A stretch of 64,000 nucleotides of DNA from Conchocele bisecta (GCA_029237695.1 CM055277.1:40272242-40336241); one strand, 5' to 3'. Counted from the stretch's first letter, positions 20,695 to 33,232 are shown. Translations and numbers: made by a program. The notes: a model not told the origin generated them from the letters alone.

Positions 20695-22080
20695 TAATCC
20701 TACTGAGATAGGTAGTGTATCGTGTAGGACTGTCTATTCCGGACATTTTGATACTAGTTTCGTTACTGTGGTACGCCCCGCAGTTCTCAGCCAGGGGCTC
20801 GAAGTTGGTAAATATAATTTCTTTTTTTTTTCTTCTTTTTTCGGGGCCTTTTTTCAACCTTAATATATCGTAAATGAGTCAGTTACATATTGTATCGTGT
20901 ACAGATGTGTATTCTGAACATTTTGATACTAGTTGCATTACTGTAGTACTCGTATGAGTGCTCAGCCAGGGGCTCGAAGATGGTAAATATACGAAAATAA
21001 CTTGTTAAATGTACGTAAAATTGTTATGGTTTTTTTATTTTCGTGGCCTCTTTTTGAGCTTAATATAACGTAAATGAGTCGGGTACATATTGTATCGTGT
21101 AGGGATGTGTATTCTGAACGTTTTGATACTGGTTTCGTTACTGTGGTACTCCCCGGAGTGCTCAGCCATGGGTTCGAACTTGTTAAATATACGGAAATAA
21201 CTTAGTAAATATACGGCTTATTTTTAGTATTTTTTTTATTTATTTTTTATTTTGGGGCCCTATTTTCTAGCTTACTATAACGTAAATGAGTCAGATAGAT
21301 ATTGTATCCTGTAGGCATGTATATTCTGAACATTTTGATACTTATTTCCTTACTGTGGTAAGCCCCGCAGTTCTCAGCCAAGGGCTTGAACTTGGTAAAT
21401 ATAAGGATTATTTTGTTTTTATTTTTTCTTTTATTTTCGGGGCCTCTTTTCAACCTTAATTTATCGTAAATGAGTCAGTTAGATATTGTATCGTGTAGAG
21501 ATGTGTATTCTGAACATTTTTATACAAGTTTCGTTACTGTGGTACGCTTCGGAGTGCTTAGCCAGGGGTTAGAACTTGGTAAAGATACGGGTTTTTTTTG
21601 TTGTTTTTTTGGGCCTTTTTTCGACCTTAGTATAACGTAAATGAGTCAGTTAGGCATCACGGGACGTTTGAAAATAGCAAAAAATGACTGCTTTTCTGAG
21701 GGCGGCTGGTGGCCTCTCACAATCAGTTAAGGAGGCTCTTGTGACAAGTATTGAAAAATACTCGCAAATGAAGTACAAATCGCGCGCCACAATATAAATT
21801 CAGTAACCGCATCAGATGTGTTCCATTATTTTTGTCGCACCCGCTTGTGGAAAGCGCGATATAGTCGGTCGTTTGGCGTACGTACGTACGTACGTACGTA
21901 CGTGTGTGTGTCCGGTTAAAGTTTTTGGTTAAGTTGTTTGGTTAAGTTGTTTGGTTAAAGTTTTTTTGGTTAAGTTGTTTGGTTAAAGTTTTTTTGGTTA
22001 CAAAGTTTTTTTGGTTAAGTTTTTTGGTTAAGTTTTTTGGTTAAAGTTTTTTCGTTATACTATATCTTTTTTTTTAGTGT
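20695..22080 (+). repeat. 190-bp array, five or more units
   Basis: Unit starts near 20715, 20890, 21075, 21295 and 21480. Each contains GTATCGTGTAGGGATGTGTA, TTCTGAACATTTTGATACTA, GTTTCGTTACTGTGGTACG, CTCAGCCAGGGGCTCGAA and AGCTTAATATAACGTAAATG. Between units lie A/T-rich spacers. The array decays into GGTTAAGTTTTTTGG repeats and ACGTACGT runs near 21885-22060, followed by ATGCAGGCCGCGGCCA. Confidence 0.88.
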
Positions 22081-23450
22081 CCATGCCTCGCCACAAGGCG
22101 CGACATGCAGGCCGCGGCCATCTAGTTTTACAAAGTTACCCCACCCACCTATTTTTGGCCAGAAATTTCAACACGACTGAATTTATCGGAATTGTTTTCA
22201 TGAAAATATGAGGCACAATGATTTCAAAGCGGGGTCATAACCAGCTCAAATTTTCGCTACAAATGCCTGAAAAATACCTAAAATTCTGAAGCGAAACCTT
22301 ACCGGCGAGACAGCATAGCATGCGCCATTTTCCAAGATGTCAAAATCAACCGGAGCTAACATTCAGTTTCGTAGAATTATGAAATACTATAAAAACTACA
22401 CCTAGTCAAGCCTCCCAAAGTCAAGAAATATTCATCAACCTATTTTTCTAGACACACTGGTGTAACTTACAGGGTCGGTAGTGAAGTATATAGAAAATCG
22501 TCCACCCCCTTTTTAAAGCTAGCTGCCCACTAGCCCGTGAGACCTTAAGGGTAAATATTTTTTCCACGAAACGGCTCGTCTTGCTCTATATTGCTAATTT
22601 CGTATATTTTACGTAAAACGCAAAGAAAGAAAAATGAAAGCTGATGTCGAAATGGGGCGCGGATATCGCCCACCACCAAAATGGCGAAACGCGAAGTTTC
22701 TTTTCGGTGTAACGACAGCAAAATACCATGCTTACCTCCAGCCCTGCTGAACCTGGCATATTTGAGAGCAGTAAACTAAAACTGCTGGATGTTATCTTGG
22801 GACATGTTCTTCTGTCAAACAATACTGGTTAGAGGTGAAATATGACACATTGAAATATCAGACTTTTCCCTTAAAGGTACGTGCCCACGCAGCAGGTTAC
22901 ACTGTACTACAACTTTTCATTTTCTGTCATGCCTTATATGAGCCATATGTCTACCCACTAACGAGTTATTTTTAATTACGGCGCGTGTTAATTGGTGTTA
23001 AATCACACTGGTGTAACTATAATTATACACTTCGCGACATAATTATACACTTATTTAATTCCTATAAAGAACATTTTTTGCCTACTGCGTGGGCATGTAC
23101 CTTTAAGGCATCACGGGACGGTTGAAAATAGCCAAAATTGACTGCTTTTCTGAGGGCGGCGGGTGACTTATAAAAATCACCGCCTCTCACAATCAGTTAA
23201 GGAGGCTCTTGCGACAAGTATTGAAAAATACTCGCAAATGAAGTACAAATCGTGCGCCACAATAAAAATTCAGTAACCGCATCAGATGTGTTCAATTAAT
23301 TTTTTACAAAGTTACCCCACCAACCTATTTTTGGCCAGAAATTTCAACCCGACTGAATTTATCGAAATTGTTTTCATGAAAATGTGAGGCACATATACTT
23401 TGTTATGTCTTGTTCTATCACTTGTAACACCACACCATTCACTGTCCCGT
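22081..23450. other. Non-coding spacer with duplicated block and a TTAA MITE
   Basis: No gene is seen. A block beginning GGCATCACGGGACG and containing TTTCTGAGGGCGGC and AGGAGGCTCTTG occurs twice (21653-21835 and 23106-23300). The sequence TTTTTGGCCAGAAATTTCAA also occurs twice (22155 and 23329). These direct copies flank the small TTAA element and indicate a segmental duplication of about 1.45 kb. Confidence 0.6.
22875..23102. mobile_element. TTAA-flanked MITE
   Basis: TTAA at 22871-22874 and 23103-23106 flanks terminal inverted repeats AGGTACGTGCCCACGCAG and, from the right end, AGGTACATGCCCACGCAG. The 228-bp body has no coding capacity. The TTAA target fits piggyBac-like or Kolobok-like mobilisation; the ends differ from piggyBac copy 3, so that element is not its obvious source. 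Confidence 0.85.
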
Positions 23451-24830
23451 GAGACCTTAGATATTATATCGTTTTGGTATGTGTATTCTAAACATTTTGA
23501 TACTAGTTTCCATACTGTGGTACGCCCCGGAGTGCTTAGTCAGGGGCTGTAACTTGGTAAATATTCGGAAATAACTTAGTAAATATACTGTTTTTTTTAA
23601 TATTTTTTTTTTTATTATTATTAATGTAAATGAGTCAGTTAGATATTGTATCTTGTAGGGCTGTGTATTCTGAACATTTTGGTACCTCTTTCGTTAGTGT
23701 GGTTCGCCTATGAGTGATCAGGCAGGGGCTCGAACTTGGTACAATAACGTGTTTTGGGACCTTCTTTCGAAGTTAATATCTGGTAGTGTTGACGAGATAG
23801 CAACTTGAAATATTCATGATATGTTCATAATTGAACTTTCTAGGTAGGGCCGTATGCACATATGGGGTGATGGACTAAATGCGGGTGGTGTCACGTGACG
23901 AACTATTGTATATTTTTAACACCAATAATAAAAAAATTTAGAGCGAGATATGAGTGAGATAGATAGCCTATAGTGAAGCGACATCGATTCTCAGTCCTCA
24001 CATATAAGTTTCATGACGGTGGTTTGCGCATGCGCTTAACCCCAATGTTTTTAATAAGGGATTTTAACTCTTTTTTTTCTCTAAATTACCTGTTGGTGAC
24101 CATGTTTTGACCCCTATATCTTATGACAGAGACGAGATAGCGACTTGAAATATTCAGGATATGTTCATATTGAACGTTGATATGTAGTGCCGTGTGCAAA
24201 TCTTTGTTTGGTGACGAAATGGGTGGTTTCACGTGACCCAAAATAGTGTATATTCAACGTTAATATTTTTTTCATCAGCTACTGATATACCAGTCCTTTA
24301 GATAGTGTATCGTGTAGCGCTGTCTATTCTGAACATTGTGGTACTAGTTTCGTTACTGTGGTACGCCTTGGAGTGCTCAGCCAGGGGCTCGAAATTGGTA
24401 CCTAAACCCCATTTTCGTTAGGGCTAATTAGTGTTTTGGGACCTTTTTTCGAGCTTAATATCTCGTAGAGTTGACGAGATAGCGACTTGAAATATTCATG
24501 ATATGTTCATAATTGAACTTTCTAGGTAGGGCCGTGTGCAAATATGGGGTGATGGACTAAATGCTGGTGATGTCACGTGACCAACTATTGTATATTTTTA
24601 ACACCAATAATATTTTTTTTAAAGCGAGATATGAGTGAGATAGATAGCCTATTTTGAAGCGACATCGATTCTGAGTACTCGCATATAAGTTTCATGACGG
24701 TGGCTTGCACATGCGCTGAACCCCATTGTTTTTCATAAGGGACTTTAACTCTTTTTTTTCCTCTAAAGTACCTGTTGGTGACCATGTTTGGACCCCTATA
24801 TCTTATGACAGAGACGAGATACAGAGCTGT
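23451..24830 (+). repeat. 190-bp array continuing, with GTCACGTGAC units
   Basis: Further units occur near 23460, 23640 and 24300. Several are extended by TTGACGAGATAGCAACTTGA, AATATTCATGATATGTTCAT and GGTGTCACGTGAC. The palindrome GTCACGTGAC stands at 23890-23899 and 24572-24581 (TTCACGTGAC near 24229), always about 60 bp beyond TTCATAATTGAAC. Confidence 0.85.
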
Positions 24831-25730
24831 AATTGCGAGGACTTATAGATAATAAGAGTCTCTATCGCACGATATGTCACATGACCCTACAAGTAAAGGG
24901 GGCTTATACAGTAGAACCTGTAAAAGTAGGTAAACTTTGGTGGGAAAAAAAAAAGTTTTACAAAGAGGGTAGGAGTGTAGTACATAGTACATCCGTTAGT
25001 TCTATCGATTCTGAGCACGTACATAGCTGTCTCATTAATGTAGTACGTGTAGAAGTTGACTTATGACCTTTTGATTTTTGTATTTTTTAAGTAGTTTTTA
25101 AGCCCGAAAAGTGAAGGTGTGCACCCCAAACCGACCTTAATAACTTTGTCAAGTATAGAGATATAGACCTCGATATTTCCATAGTAGTTGCCAATAAGGA
25201 GTGCTTTCGCTACAGCTTGTCGTTTATAGTGCCAGTTTAGGCATAACAAAGTTATCAGGACCGAAACATAAGTGTGCGATATTTATCGAAAAAGTGACAT
25301 TTCGCCATTTTCAAAGTCGTAAACAATGTTGAAAAACTTCCAAATGGCACAAGCCAATTAAAGTTCCTTTAAGAAAAACAACTCCCCTGTATATAGGTGC
25401 AAGTTTCGTTGAAATCGGAGTAGGATTCAATGAGATATGGTAGAATGAAAATGACACAAAACACCCAAAAAAACGACAGTGCGTTAGCCGATTTCGATGT
25501 AGTCCCCAGGGTTTTCTCGATTTATTTCCCATTGGAACTGCCTATGACCTCGCCATTTCGCCTATTAGTAGCCCTAGTAACTGGGCAGGGTGTGTCTAAA
25601 GATCAGTGCTGCATCTCCAAGGGAACCCTGCAATATGATAGACGTTTTGAAAAAGCCCCCTTTTTTTTCTTGAAAAATTGCGGATGCTTTTACCCCATTT
25701 ACGGTATCATTTTATTATTTTTTTTCTAAG
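24831..25730. repeat. Repeat block duplicated in reverse at 45400-46100
   Basis: Stretches such as CTTATTGGCAACTACT.TGGA, TTTATATCTCTATACTTGAC and AAGTTATTAAGGTCGGTTTG are shared, in opposite orientation, with 45660-45830. The flanking GCTCAGAATCGATAGAACTA is also shared. Substitutions between the two copies fall mostly at codon-changing positions, so the short open frame there is unlikely to be a gene. Confidence 0.75.
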
Positions 25731-28450
25731 TCGAAATTAGAAAAAGTAATTGGGACATTTTGCAGGGATTTCTTTCCCCTACACGTTGCAATAAAGAACG
25801 GAATGCTAGCACCGTTATTGAGGCCGTGGCGAATTTTGAAACACCGGGGGGGTCGACAACCCGGGGGACTTTGGAAAGCTTTTTCCCCGGGGGACTTTAC
25901 ACTTTCAAAACACTATTGTCAGCTTGTTTACTGACGGATATCCACCAAATTTATAGTAACCCTGCGGCTCAGTAATCTCTACATTGTCAACAATTTGCAG
26001 CCCGTTCGGAAGTTAAACTCGTGAGATATTGCGAGTAATGAAATAACCCTGTTAGGTTTTGGGGGACCACATCGGGGAAAAAACATATTTTTACCAAACT
26101 TTGCAAGTGTCAAGGTCATTACCAAGGTCAGGAATAATCGAGACAAAATTGTCTCCCTATTATCATATGAACCAAGTATACTTCAATTGTTATGACGTTA
26201 TGGCCAATATAGCTTGATCTGACCAACGAAAAGTGGTAACAATGCAGTTGAAGTGTAAGGGATAGGCTAGAGTAGATAAGTACACGTAGTCACTTAATCA
26301 CTTATAATGTACACTATATTACATGGGGAACACACAGGAATACATGATACATTGATATGCGAACATCACTGTACTGTGCATGATACTATTCAATTACAAG
26401 GTTGTAAGCCAATCGACTGTTATACTTTAACGCAACTTAAAAGCTATAAACGAATAAACTCAGTATGTGGTATCTCAATGGTCCTGTAGTGGACAATAGT
26501 ATGAATGCACAAGTACTTTGATGATCGCTAATCAAAGTGAAATAACATACAAGTATAACATGGCAGACAACGAACATTGGAGGACAAATGACAATCATCT
26601 GAGCTACCCCAGTGCTGGCGTATGTCAATAGATAGTGGTAACCTCTGAGTATCAAGGTCCCAAGGTCTACCTCACCCGCAGTATGAGGTCTAGTCAACAA
26701 TATGGCTATAATCCAACTTCAAGTGGATTAATCCATAAACAATATATGTAGTCTTACTACAATCCTTTAGCCATGATATGGCATGATAGGAATATTACCA
26801 TACACTATCAAAGTATACATATGTATTGCCTATGCAATATATTTCCAAAGTCTGAATGTCATAAGTCAAAGCCGGATGTGGTTACATCACATGATAGTCA
26901 ATAACGATAATGTTCCGGAAGCTGGTACCGGAAGTAAAGTTCCAAAGGTAGTATTATTTCCGGAAATGGTGGACCAGATGTAAAGTTCCTATGGTATCAC
27001 TCGACTGTAGCAACCCGGATGTGGTGGACCCGGAGCTGCTACACACACTGCGTCAGACGTACGGACACTCGGACGACCTGGTACTCTGCACTGACTGGGG
27101 TCTGCCCTCAACGAGTGGACCAAAACGTCCAATGTGGCTCGCTGGAGCGATCTCAAGAGGCTACAAAATGAAATGAGCCTCCAATTACTGGACGAATACG
27201 CACAGACAGACAGACAGGATGCACAACGGACTAAAACGGGAATCGAACAACGGCAAATCACAGCTGACATACAATGTTGTAGGTACATACCAAAATCCTC
27301 CGTGTCGCTGGTGAATACAGTACTATCCTTCTGTTACCAGAAAATATGTGTCCCACCAACACATAGCGAGACATCGCTATATATGCACCAGCGAAACCAC
27401 GCACGGAATAATGAATATGCCTACCCCTCGTTCGACATCTCACATAAATACTACAAAACCATGTCTTTTGCCATTTCACCCGTGGGTTATATTTGGCATA
27501 AATATATGTTCCCACGCCATAAATTCAACCAAACTAGTGTACAGCCCTCGCGGAATAAATACCATCCAACATGGTATATCCCACTCTACCATAAATCTGC
27601 ACACTATAAACCCAGATCTCATAATCCGAAATCTACTCGACTGGTCTCGACATGCGAAGGTCGCTTTTTGGCCCCGCCAAACCCCTCCATATCGGTCCTA
27701 TGGCTATACACTCAAATGAGAGTGTAGCACATACTAAACTCAAATATCGTGGTCATTTACGGAAATATCACGACACAGCATCACCAGTATGGGATCTGAT
27801 ATATCCGTGTTGGCCAGTACCAGGCTATGCTGAAACGCTAACCAGTAGCATACATAACGCTATATACTGGCTTCACCTGCAGAAGGTCCCACCCTTGAAA
27901 ACCCTATCAAGGGTGAACAACTGACACGCGACAAACTCGGCTGGCACGGATAGTGGACATCCGTAATACTAAAAGGGGTCTTTTCCCTAGCGAAACCAGC
28001 ACACGCAGTCAACGAGTTCTCTACCACACACATGCATAGTCTGTGGCAAATATGGCGTGACATCAGTAAAACATTGCTCATAAAATGAACGTGTATTTAA
28101 ATCCGCAAAAAGGACACGCATAAACGTATTTCCACCAATACAACATAAGCCCCGTTATTACACGCACATTGTACATGCGAAATGTACATGCTAAATCACA
28201 GGTATGTAAAAATCACAGGTGTGTGAAATCACAGGTATTTGGAATCAATAATACGCACAACAATACAAAACAGTACCATACATCACAAATATACAATTAT
28301 ACGGAATCCGGAATATACAAGAATGCACGTGTCACGCGACAGCAAGGTCACCCAAGGTCACGTGGTCAACGTAGAAGGGAAATGAATACAGGTCATTGAA
28401 TAACTCATCAATGTTTATTAAACGTGTCTATAGGTGACCCTTAACTATTA
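25731..28450. other. Single-copy-looking stretch of unknown content
   Basis: Positions 25840-26100 still resemble array material (CCGGGGGACTTT, TTTCAAAACACTATTGT, compare 30035). From about 26150 to 28450 the composition changes: less T-rich, rich in ACAT and CATAAA, with no similarity to other parts of the window. The longest open frame runs plus-strand 27134-27727 and begins TKTSNVARWSDLKRLQNEMS. I recognise no domain, and codon use does not look constrained. Two close CCGGAAGT/TTTCCGGAA motifs occur near 26910-26970. I cannot assign a function. Confidence 0.4.
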
Positions 28451-29090
28451 CCGACAAAAAAGTTGACTTAGGGTTAGCTCGGTCTGAGATAATTTTGAGA
28501 TGTAAGTTGTGTTCTTTAGGAGTTGAGGGCATTTTTTTTGTATCATGGTTTACGGTGCAGGGTGACCCCCAGGGATCGACAGGAGTTGTCTAAGGGTTGT
28601 AAAAATGACTACGAACCCCCGAGCCCTGTAAATCTCGTTTCTCTAGCACGTTTTAAACGATTTTTATGACCACATTTGTACCAAAATATTCCCCTTTTAA
28701 ATAAACATAGCCTAAATAACTTATTACATCGTTTCCAAGCACTAAATTGTAGGCTTAGACCATATTTAAACGTTAGCTCTGTTTTACCCCTATAACCCTT
28801 CAGGGGTGTTATACCTGCTAACCTGGGGGACTACATCGGGGTCAATGAAAAAAACGCTATTTAGGGTTAGCGTTTTTTCCCCGATGTAGTCCCCAAGAGT
28901 CTCCCCCGATGTAGTCCCCAAGAGTCTCCCTGGGGAGTCCCCCGCTCGATGTAGTCCCCAAGAGTCTCCCTGGGGAGTCCCCCGCTCGATGTAGTCCCCC
29001 CACTTCCCCGATGTAGTCTCCAATTTGCTCGATGTAGTCCCCCTTACAAACGAGTGAGTTTTTGCGGACTTAGAATATTTATCATACATA
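28451..29090. repeat. GACTACATCGGGG repeat block with a palindrome
   Basis: GATGTAGTCCCC and its complement recur at least six times between 28826 and 29042, in part as a block ending in GGGGAGTCCCCCGCTCGATG. The first copies form a palindrome: GGGGGACTACATCGGGG ... AACGCTA / TAGCGTT ... CCCCGATGTAGTCCCC (28825-28896). The related block in the opposite array is 48915-49035. The preceding 28451-28820 shows no gene. Confidence 0.8.
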
Positions 29091-30425
29091 TCACTTATAA
29101 AGCATTATAAAGTATTATTATTAGTACTATATAGTGATTTTAAGTCAATTATATAATATTCTATCATATATTCGACCGAGATTAAATTTTGTGTACGGCA
29201 AACAGTTTATTACCGCTGTCTTACTTATAATATGCATGATAGAGCTGGTAAATTTTCTTTTTGTTTTGCAATCATGAACATGCATTATTATCATAGTTAT
29301 ACCTGAAATGAATGCATTTGGGTTTTTAGATAAATTTGGTTCGTGTCAATACTGAGATAAGAGTCAGTTAGATAGTGTATCGTGTAGGGCGTTCTATTCT
29401 GAACATTTTGGTACTATTTGCGTTACTGTGGTAGACCCGAAGTGCTCATCCAGGGGATGGAAGTTGGTACATATACCCTTTTTTCGAACTGAATATCTAG
29501 TAAAGTTGACGAGATAGCAACTTGAAATATCCAGGGTATGTTCATAATTGAACGTTGTATATAGTGCCGTGTGAAAATATGGGTTGGGCGACTAAATGGG
29601 GGGTGGTGTCACGTGACCAAAAATACAAAATATTGTATTTTCAACGCTAATTTATTTTGATTACGGGTTAGATAGGAGTAATTTAGATAGTGTATCGTGT
29701 AGGGTTTTCTATTCTGAACATTTTGGTACTAGTTTCGTTTCTGTGGTATGTATATTAGTTAGTGCTCATATACTTGGTACATATACCCTAAAAAAAAGTA
29801 AAAAAATCTGGGGGACTTTTGGCAGGGGTTACGTTTTTTCGAGCTTAATATAACTTTTAGGAGTCAGATAGTGTATCGTGTAGGGCTGTCTATTCTGAAC
29901 TGTTTGGTACTAGTTTCGTTACTGTAGTACGCCTATGAGTGCTCTGGCAGGGGTTTGAACTTGGTACATATACCCTGAAAAACTTAGGAAAATGTAGGTG
30001 ACTTGAGGCAGGGGTTTGGGTGAAATACTGTAATTTTCAAAACACTATTGTGGCCTTGTTTATTGACGGATTCCCACCAAATTTTCTGGAACCCTGCAGC
30101 TCGATACTGTCTATAATTTGGTACTAGTTTCGTTACTGTGGTATTCCCCGAAGTGCTTAGCCAGGGGCTGGAACTTAGTACATAAAACCTGATTTCAATA
30201 GGGTCAGAGCGTATTTGTTTTCATTGATCAGCTACTGAGATAGGAGTCCTTTAGATAATGTATCTTGTAGAGCTGTCTATTCTGAACATTTTGGTACCAG
30301 TTTCGTTACTGTGGTATTCCCCGGAGTCATTAGCCAGGGGCCCGAACTTGGTACAATAACGTGTTTTGGGACCTTTTTTCGAAGTTTAGTGAAACGGGCC
30401 CCAAGTACATTATAACATGTCTGTT
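29091..30425 (+). repeat. 190-bp array between the GACTACATC block and YR copy B
   Basis: It starts with one diverged array B unit (29195-29240). Array units follow near 29360, 29690, 29870, 30110 and 30250, with GTCACGTGAC at 29608-29617. Its last unit stops about 50 bp before the splice donor that ends YR copy B. The block is mirrored by 46800-48880 in reverse orientation. Confidence 0.85.
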
Positions 30426-30431
30426 TCTTAC

Positions 30432-31552
30432 CTGTAGTATGCGTCCGCTGTTGAGACGTTGTGCGACAGCAGGCTGGCGACGGTCTGGGCATTGTCGGGT
30501 CTATGACGGCGGGCGCTCGTCGTAATTGTCTTCCGGAAGGCCGTTATATTGGTCCTTCCGTACTTGGCCAGCGCCCCGCTCGCCTTCCACGCGGTTGACA
30601 GCAGCGCATCGGCCGCGCTCGTCCTGTCTGAATAATCCTTGGAATGTGAATCTGTGAAAACCATGCCGATCACACCCCTTTCTGTGAGCGACATGTACGT
30701 TAGTAGTCTGTCATAGACTGGAGGGCACACTGGGACGTTGGCTGGTCCATGGGCTGCTGTGGTTTTGTGCTTGGAGACACTGATCACCTGGCACGGGTGT
30801 TCAGTATCTCCACACAACAAGGGCGCAGCTCTCACCTGTTGGCGCATCATGTTGGTCAGCGCTGAAATGCGGCAGCCAGAGGAGATAGCTATGAGGGTCA
30901 GTAAGACACCTCTGGCTGCCGACAGGTCGTGATGGTCTGGAAAGGGTTCCTCCAGTCTGATAAGCGCAGCTCTGGTGTAGCTCGCGTTGGTGAAATACTC
31001 CTTCGCCTCCGCCGGGAGCAGGGTGTGGGTTTCGTCCACGATGGCTCGGGCTGCCCTGCGGTTCGAAGACTCCTGGTGGAGGCTGCTGCTGAGGTTGGAG
31101 ACCAGCCTCCAAAACCAAACTCCAACGCTGAAGAGCCCGGTATCCCAAGTCGAGTATGCCGGCGAACTGGAGGAATCTCTCTTCAGCGTGGATAGCTTGT
31201 GACTTGAATGTTCCGACCACGACGGAACCCTGGCGGACGCGCAAAAACCTGGTCATCGTAGTATGACGTAATGGCGTTAGATGAAAATGCCTCGAGGGTC
31301 GTCAGGCCGGTCCTCCTCCCACCCATACCTCCGTACCTGGGCCACATACTGGCGGGCGTTCTTGTGGTTGGTGTTCCCACCAGACGGGCGAACTAAAAAG
31401 TCAAAGAAACGCCGGAGTGGGTGACCGTCAACGGCGTTTCGTTCCGCGGCGCGATCGTGGCTGAAGGGGTCGGGCGTTGTAGGGTTGACTGCCTGTCCGC
31501 TCTGTGAACCACCCGCATGTGGTAGGCCATGTTGGCAACGAATGCTGTGCAT
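30432..31552 (-). pseudogene. YR copy B: core-binding and tyrosine-recombinase catalytic exon
   Basis: The acceptor ATTTACAG is at 31553-31560. The exon encodes a second partial finger (MAYHMRVVH), then an N-terminal SAM-like DNA-binding domain (RRFFDFLVRPSGGNTNHKNA), frameshifted near 31330. The catalytic domain is intact from 31039: VLLTLIAISSGCRISALTNM (catalytic Arg I), VISVSKHKT (Lys), TNITAFRKTITTSARRH (second Arg, with Ala/Thr where His is usual), VASLLSHNVSTADAYY (His and nucleophile Tyr). The exon ends at TACTACAG with a GTAAGA donor (30426-30431). The order R-K-R-H-Y and spacing fit the phage-integrase/Crypton-type recombinases. No reverse transcriptase is present, which argues against DIRS. 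Its C-terminal exons are missing downstream, where array sequence begins. Confidence 0.82.
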
Positions 31553-31672
31553 CTGTAAATTAATGGGATAGTTGGGAATCGAATGGAAGAACGGAAGGAC
31601 CGAAGCTGAAAAATAACGAGTTAGTTGCTGTAAAGTAAATATGTTAGATGGTGTTACTCGTGGAAAACTCAC

Positions 31673-32151
31673 CCTGTCACCGTACATAGGTGAGTCTCTC
31701 TCTCGCTTCTTCGCCGTCCTCTTATCCTTGCCTGCCGACATGGAGATCGCCATGGCCTTCTGCGCGTCGACAGCGTGCATGCGGCGCAGGTGCTGGGCCA
31801 GCTTCACCACTACCTTGTTGCAGATGGTGCACTCCCGCTTGTTGCGGTGCTGCGTCCCCATGCGTCTGGTGGTGGTGGGGTTGACGGTGGTGGAGTGGTC
31901 CATGGTACAGGTGATGGCTCCCGTGTGGACGTTGGAGGTGCTGGGCGGTGCGGGGACGGCAGAGGTGATGGGTGGCCCGGGGACGTCTGAGGTGATGACC
32001 TCGGCGGGGACTGCGGATGTGATGGATGGCGCGTGGACGGCAGAGATGACGGCGGAGGGCGCACATCATCGTTGATGGTCTGGTCCGTACGCGCCGCCAT
32101 GACCCCCATGAGGACTGTGTCCTCCCAGGACGCCAGGATGTCGGCGTAGCC
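31673..32151 (-). pseudogene. YR copy B: GYADI exon with C2H2 zinc finger
   Basis: From a TTTTACAG acceptor: GYADILASWEDTVLMGVMAA, then a Pro/Ser/Thr repeat (PSITSAVPA, EVITSDVPG, PPITSAVPA) coded by CCATCACNTC...GTCCCC repeats. The C2H2 finger ECTICNKVVVKLAQHLRRMH follows, then a basic stretch (DKRTAKKRERDSPMYGD) ending at a GTGAGT donor (31667-31672). One frameshift lies near 32060 in the repeat. The finger probably helps recognise the element's own DNA (inference). Confidence 0.75.
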
Positions 32152-32266
32152 CTGTAAAATATAATGTGTGGATTTCTGGCGGCCATTTTGAATTAGTTTA
32201 ATTTTTTTTGTTATTTGGCGGCTATTTTGAATTAGTTTCACATTAAATTGTATTTATAATACTTAC

Positions 32267-32429
32267 TTCAGAGGACAATTCCGAGTCGTCGTGCCTGGGC
32301 GGCATGTTGATGCGCAGTTTCTCGGAGGTCCTGATCGGTGGGGGGGGGGATGTCGTCGCCGTCGTCATGGTCGTCGGGCTGGTGGTTGTCGTCGGAATGG
32401 ATACGAGGCTCCGGGGTAGGATGTGTCTT
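32267..32429 (-). pseudogene. YR copy B: third exon
   Basis: Between a TTTTACAG acceptor and a GTAAGT donor (32261-32266) the minus strand encodes KTHPTPEPRIHSDDNHQPDD and further acidic, His-rich residues. A run of ten G near 32339 shifts the frame. The corresponding exon of copy D begins identically (AAGACACATCCTACCCCGGA) but loses its end. Confidence 0.65.
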
Positions 32430-32658
32430 CTGTAAAATAGAAGGTGTTTTTTTAGGCAGTCATTGTGAATTTTTATTACATGTGTTTTTTTAGGCGGCTT
32501 TTTTAAATTTTTATCTATTGTGTTTTTTTAGGCGGCCATTTTGAATTTTTATCAATTGTGTATTTTTTTAAGCGGGCATTTTGAATTGTTATCAATTGCG
32601 TTTTTTTAGGCGGTCATTTGGAATTAGTATGACATTAAATTCTAATTATAAAACTTAC

Positions 32659-32814
32659 ATCAGAGAAGAAGTCGTCATCGTCGTCATGGTCTGAATCCAT
32701 CGGCTGAGGTGGCGGGTCCGCATCGCCGACGGCAGCCTGGCCGAAAATGGGTGGGGGTCTGAGGGGCGGAAATCGCCGGCGGACGAACTCCTCTCCTGTG
32801 TCGCCGCCCAACGC
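32659..32814 (-). pseudogene. YR copy B: duplicated ALGGDT exon (second copy)
   Basis: It encodes ALGGDTGEEFVRRRFPPLRP, then QAAVGDADPPPQPMDSDHDD and ends FFSD at a GTAAGT donor. It and its flanking TTTTTTTAGGCGGTCATT-type intron repeats duplicate 33077-33232. Both copies keep acceptor and donor sites, so the duplication includes the intron edges. Confidence 0.75.
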
Positions 32815-33076
32815 CTGTAAAAGTATGATAACGGGTCGGTGCACTTCCCACGGGGTATGATGTGTCTTCTGTAAAATAGAATGTGTTTTTTTAGGCGGTC
32901 ATTGTGAATTTTTATCACATGTGTTTAACTTTTTATCGATTGTGTTTTTTTAGGCGGCCATTTTGAATTTTTATCCATTTTTTTTTTTTAAGCGGGCATT
33001 TTGAATTTTTATCAATTGTGTCTTTAGGCGGTCATTTGGAATTAGTATGACATTACATTCTATTTATAAAACTTAC

Positions 33077-33232
33077 ATCAGAGAAGAAGTCGTCGTCGTC
33101 ATGGTCTGAATCCATCGGCTGAGGTGGCGGGTCCGCATCGCTGCCAACGGCAGCCTGGCCGAAACCGGGTGGGGGTCTGAGGGGCGGAAATCGCTGGCTG
33201 ACGAATTCCTCTCTTGTGTCGCCGCCAAACGC
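33077..33232 (-). pseudogene. YR copy B: ALGGDT exon (first copy)
   Basis: It encodes ALGGDTREEFVSQRFPPLRP, then GFGQAAVGSDADPPPQPMDS and a short Asp run before FFSD. TTTTACAG acceptor and GTAAGT donor are present. The block is shared with copies A, C and D, always as the second exon. Confidence 0.8.

Noticed and set aside
27134..27727. 197-codon open frame as a host gene
   Set aside because: No ATG at its start (GTG only), no domain, unremarkable composition and no splice context. Reported only as part of an unassigned stretch.
30277..31039. YR copy B as part of a DIRS-type retrotransposon
   Set aside because: No reverse transcriptase, RNase H or methyltransferase coding sequence is visible anywhere near the YR copies.
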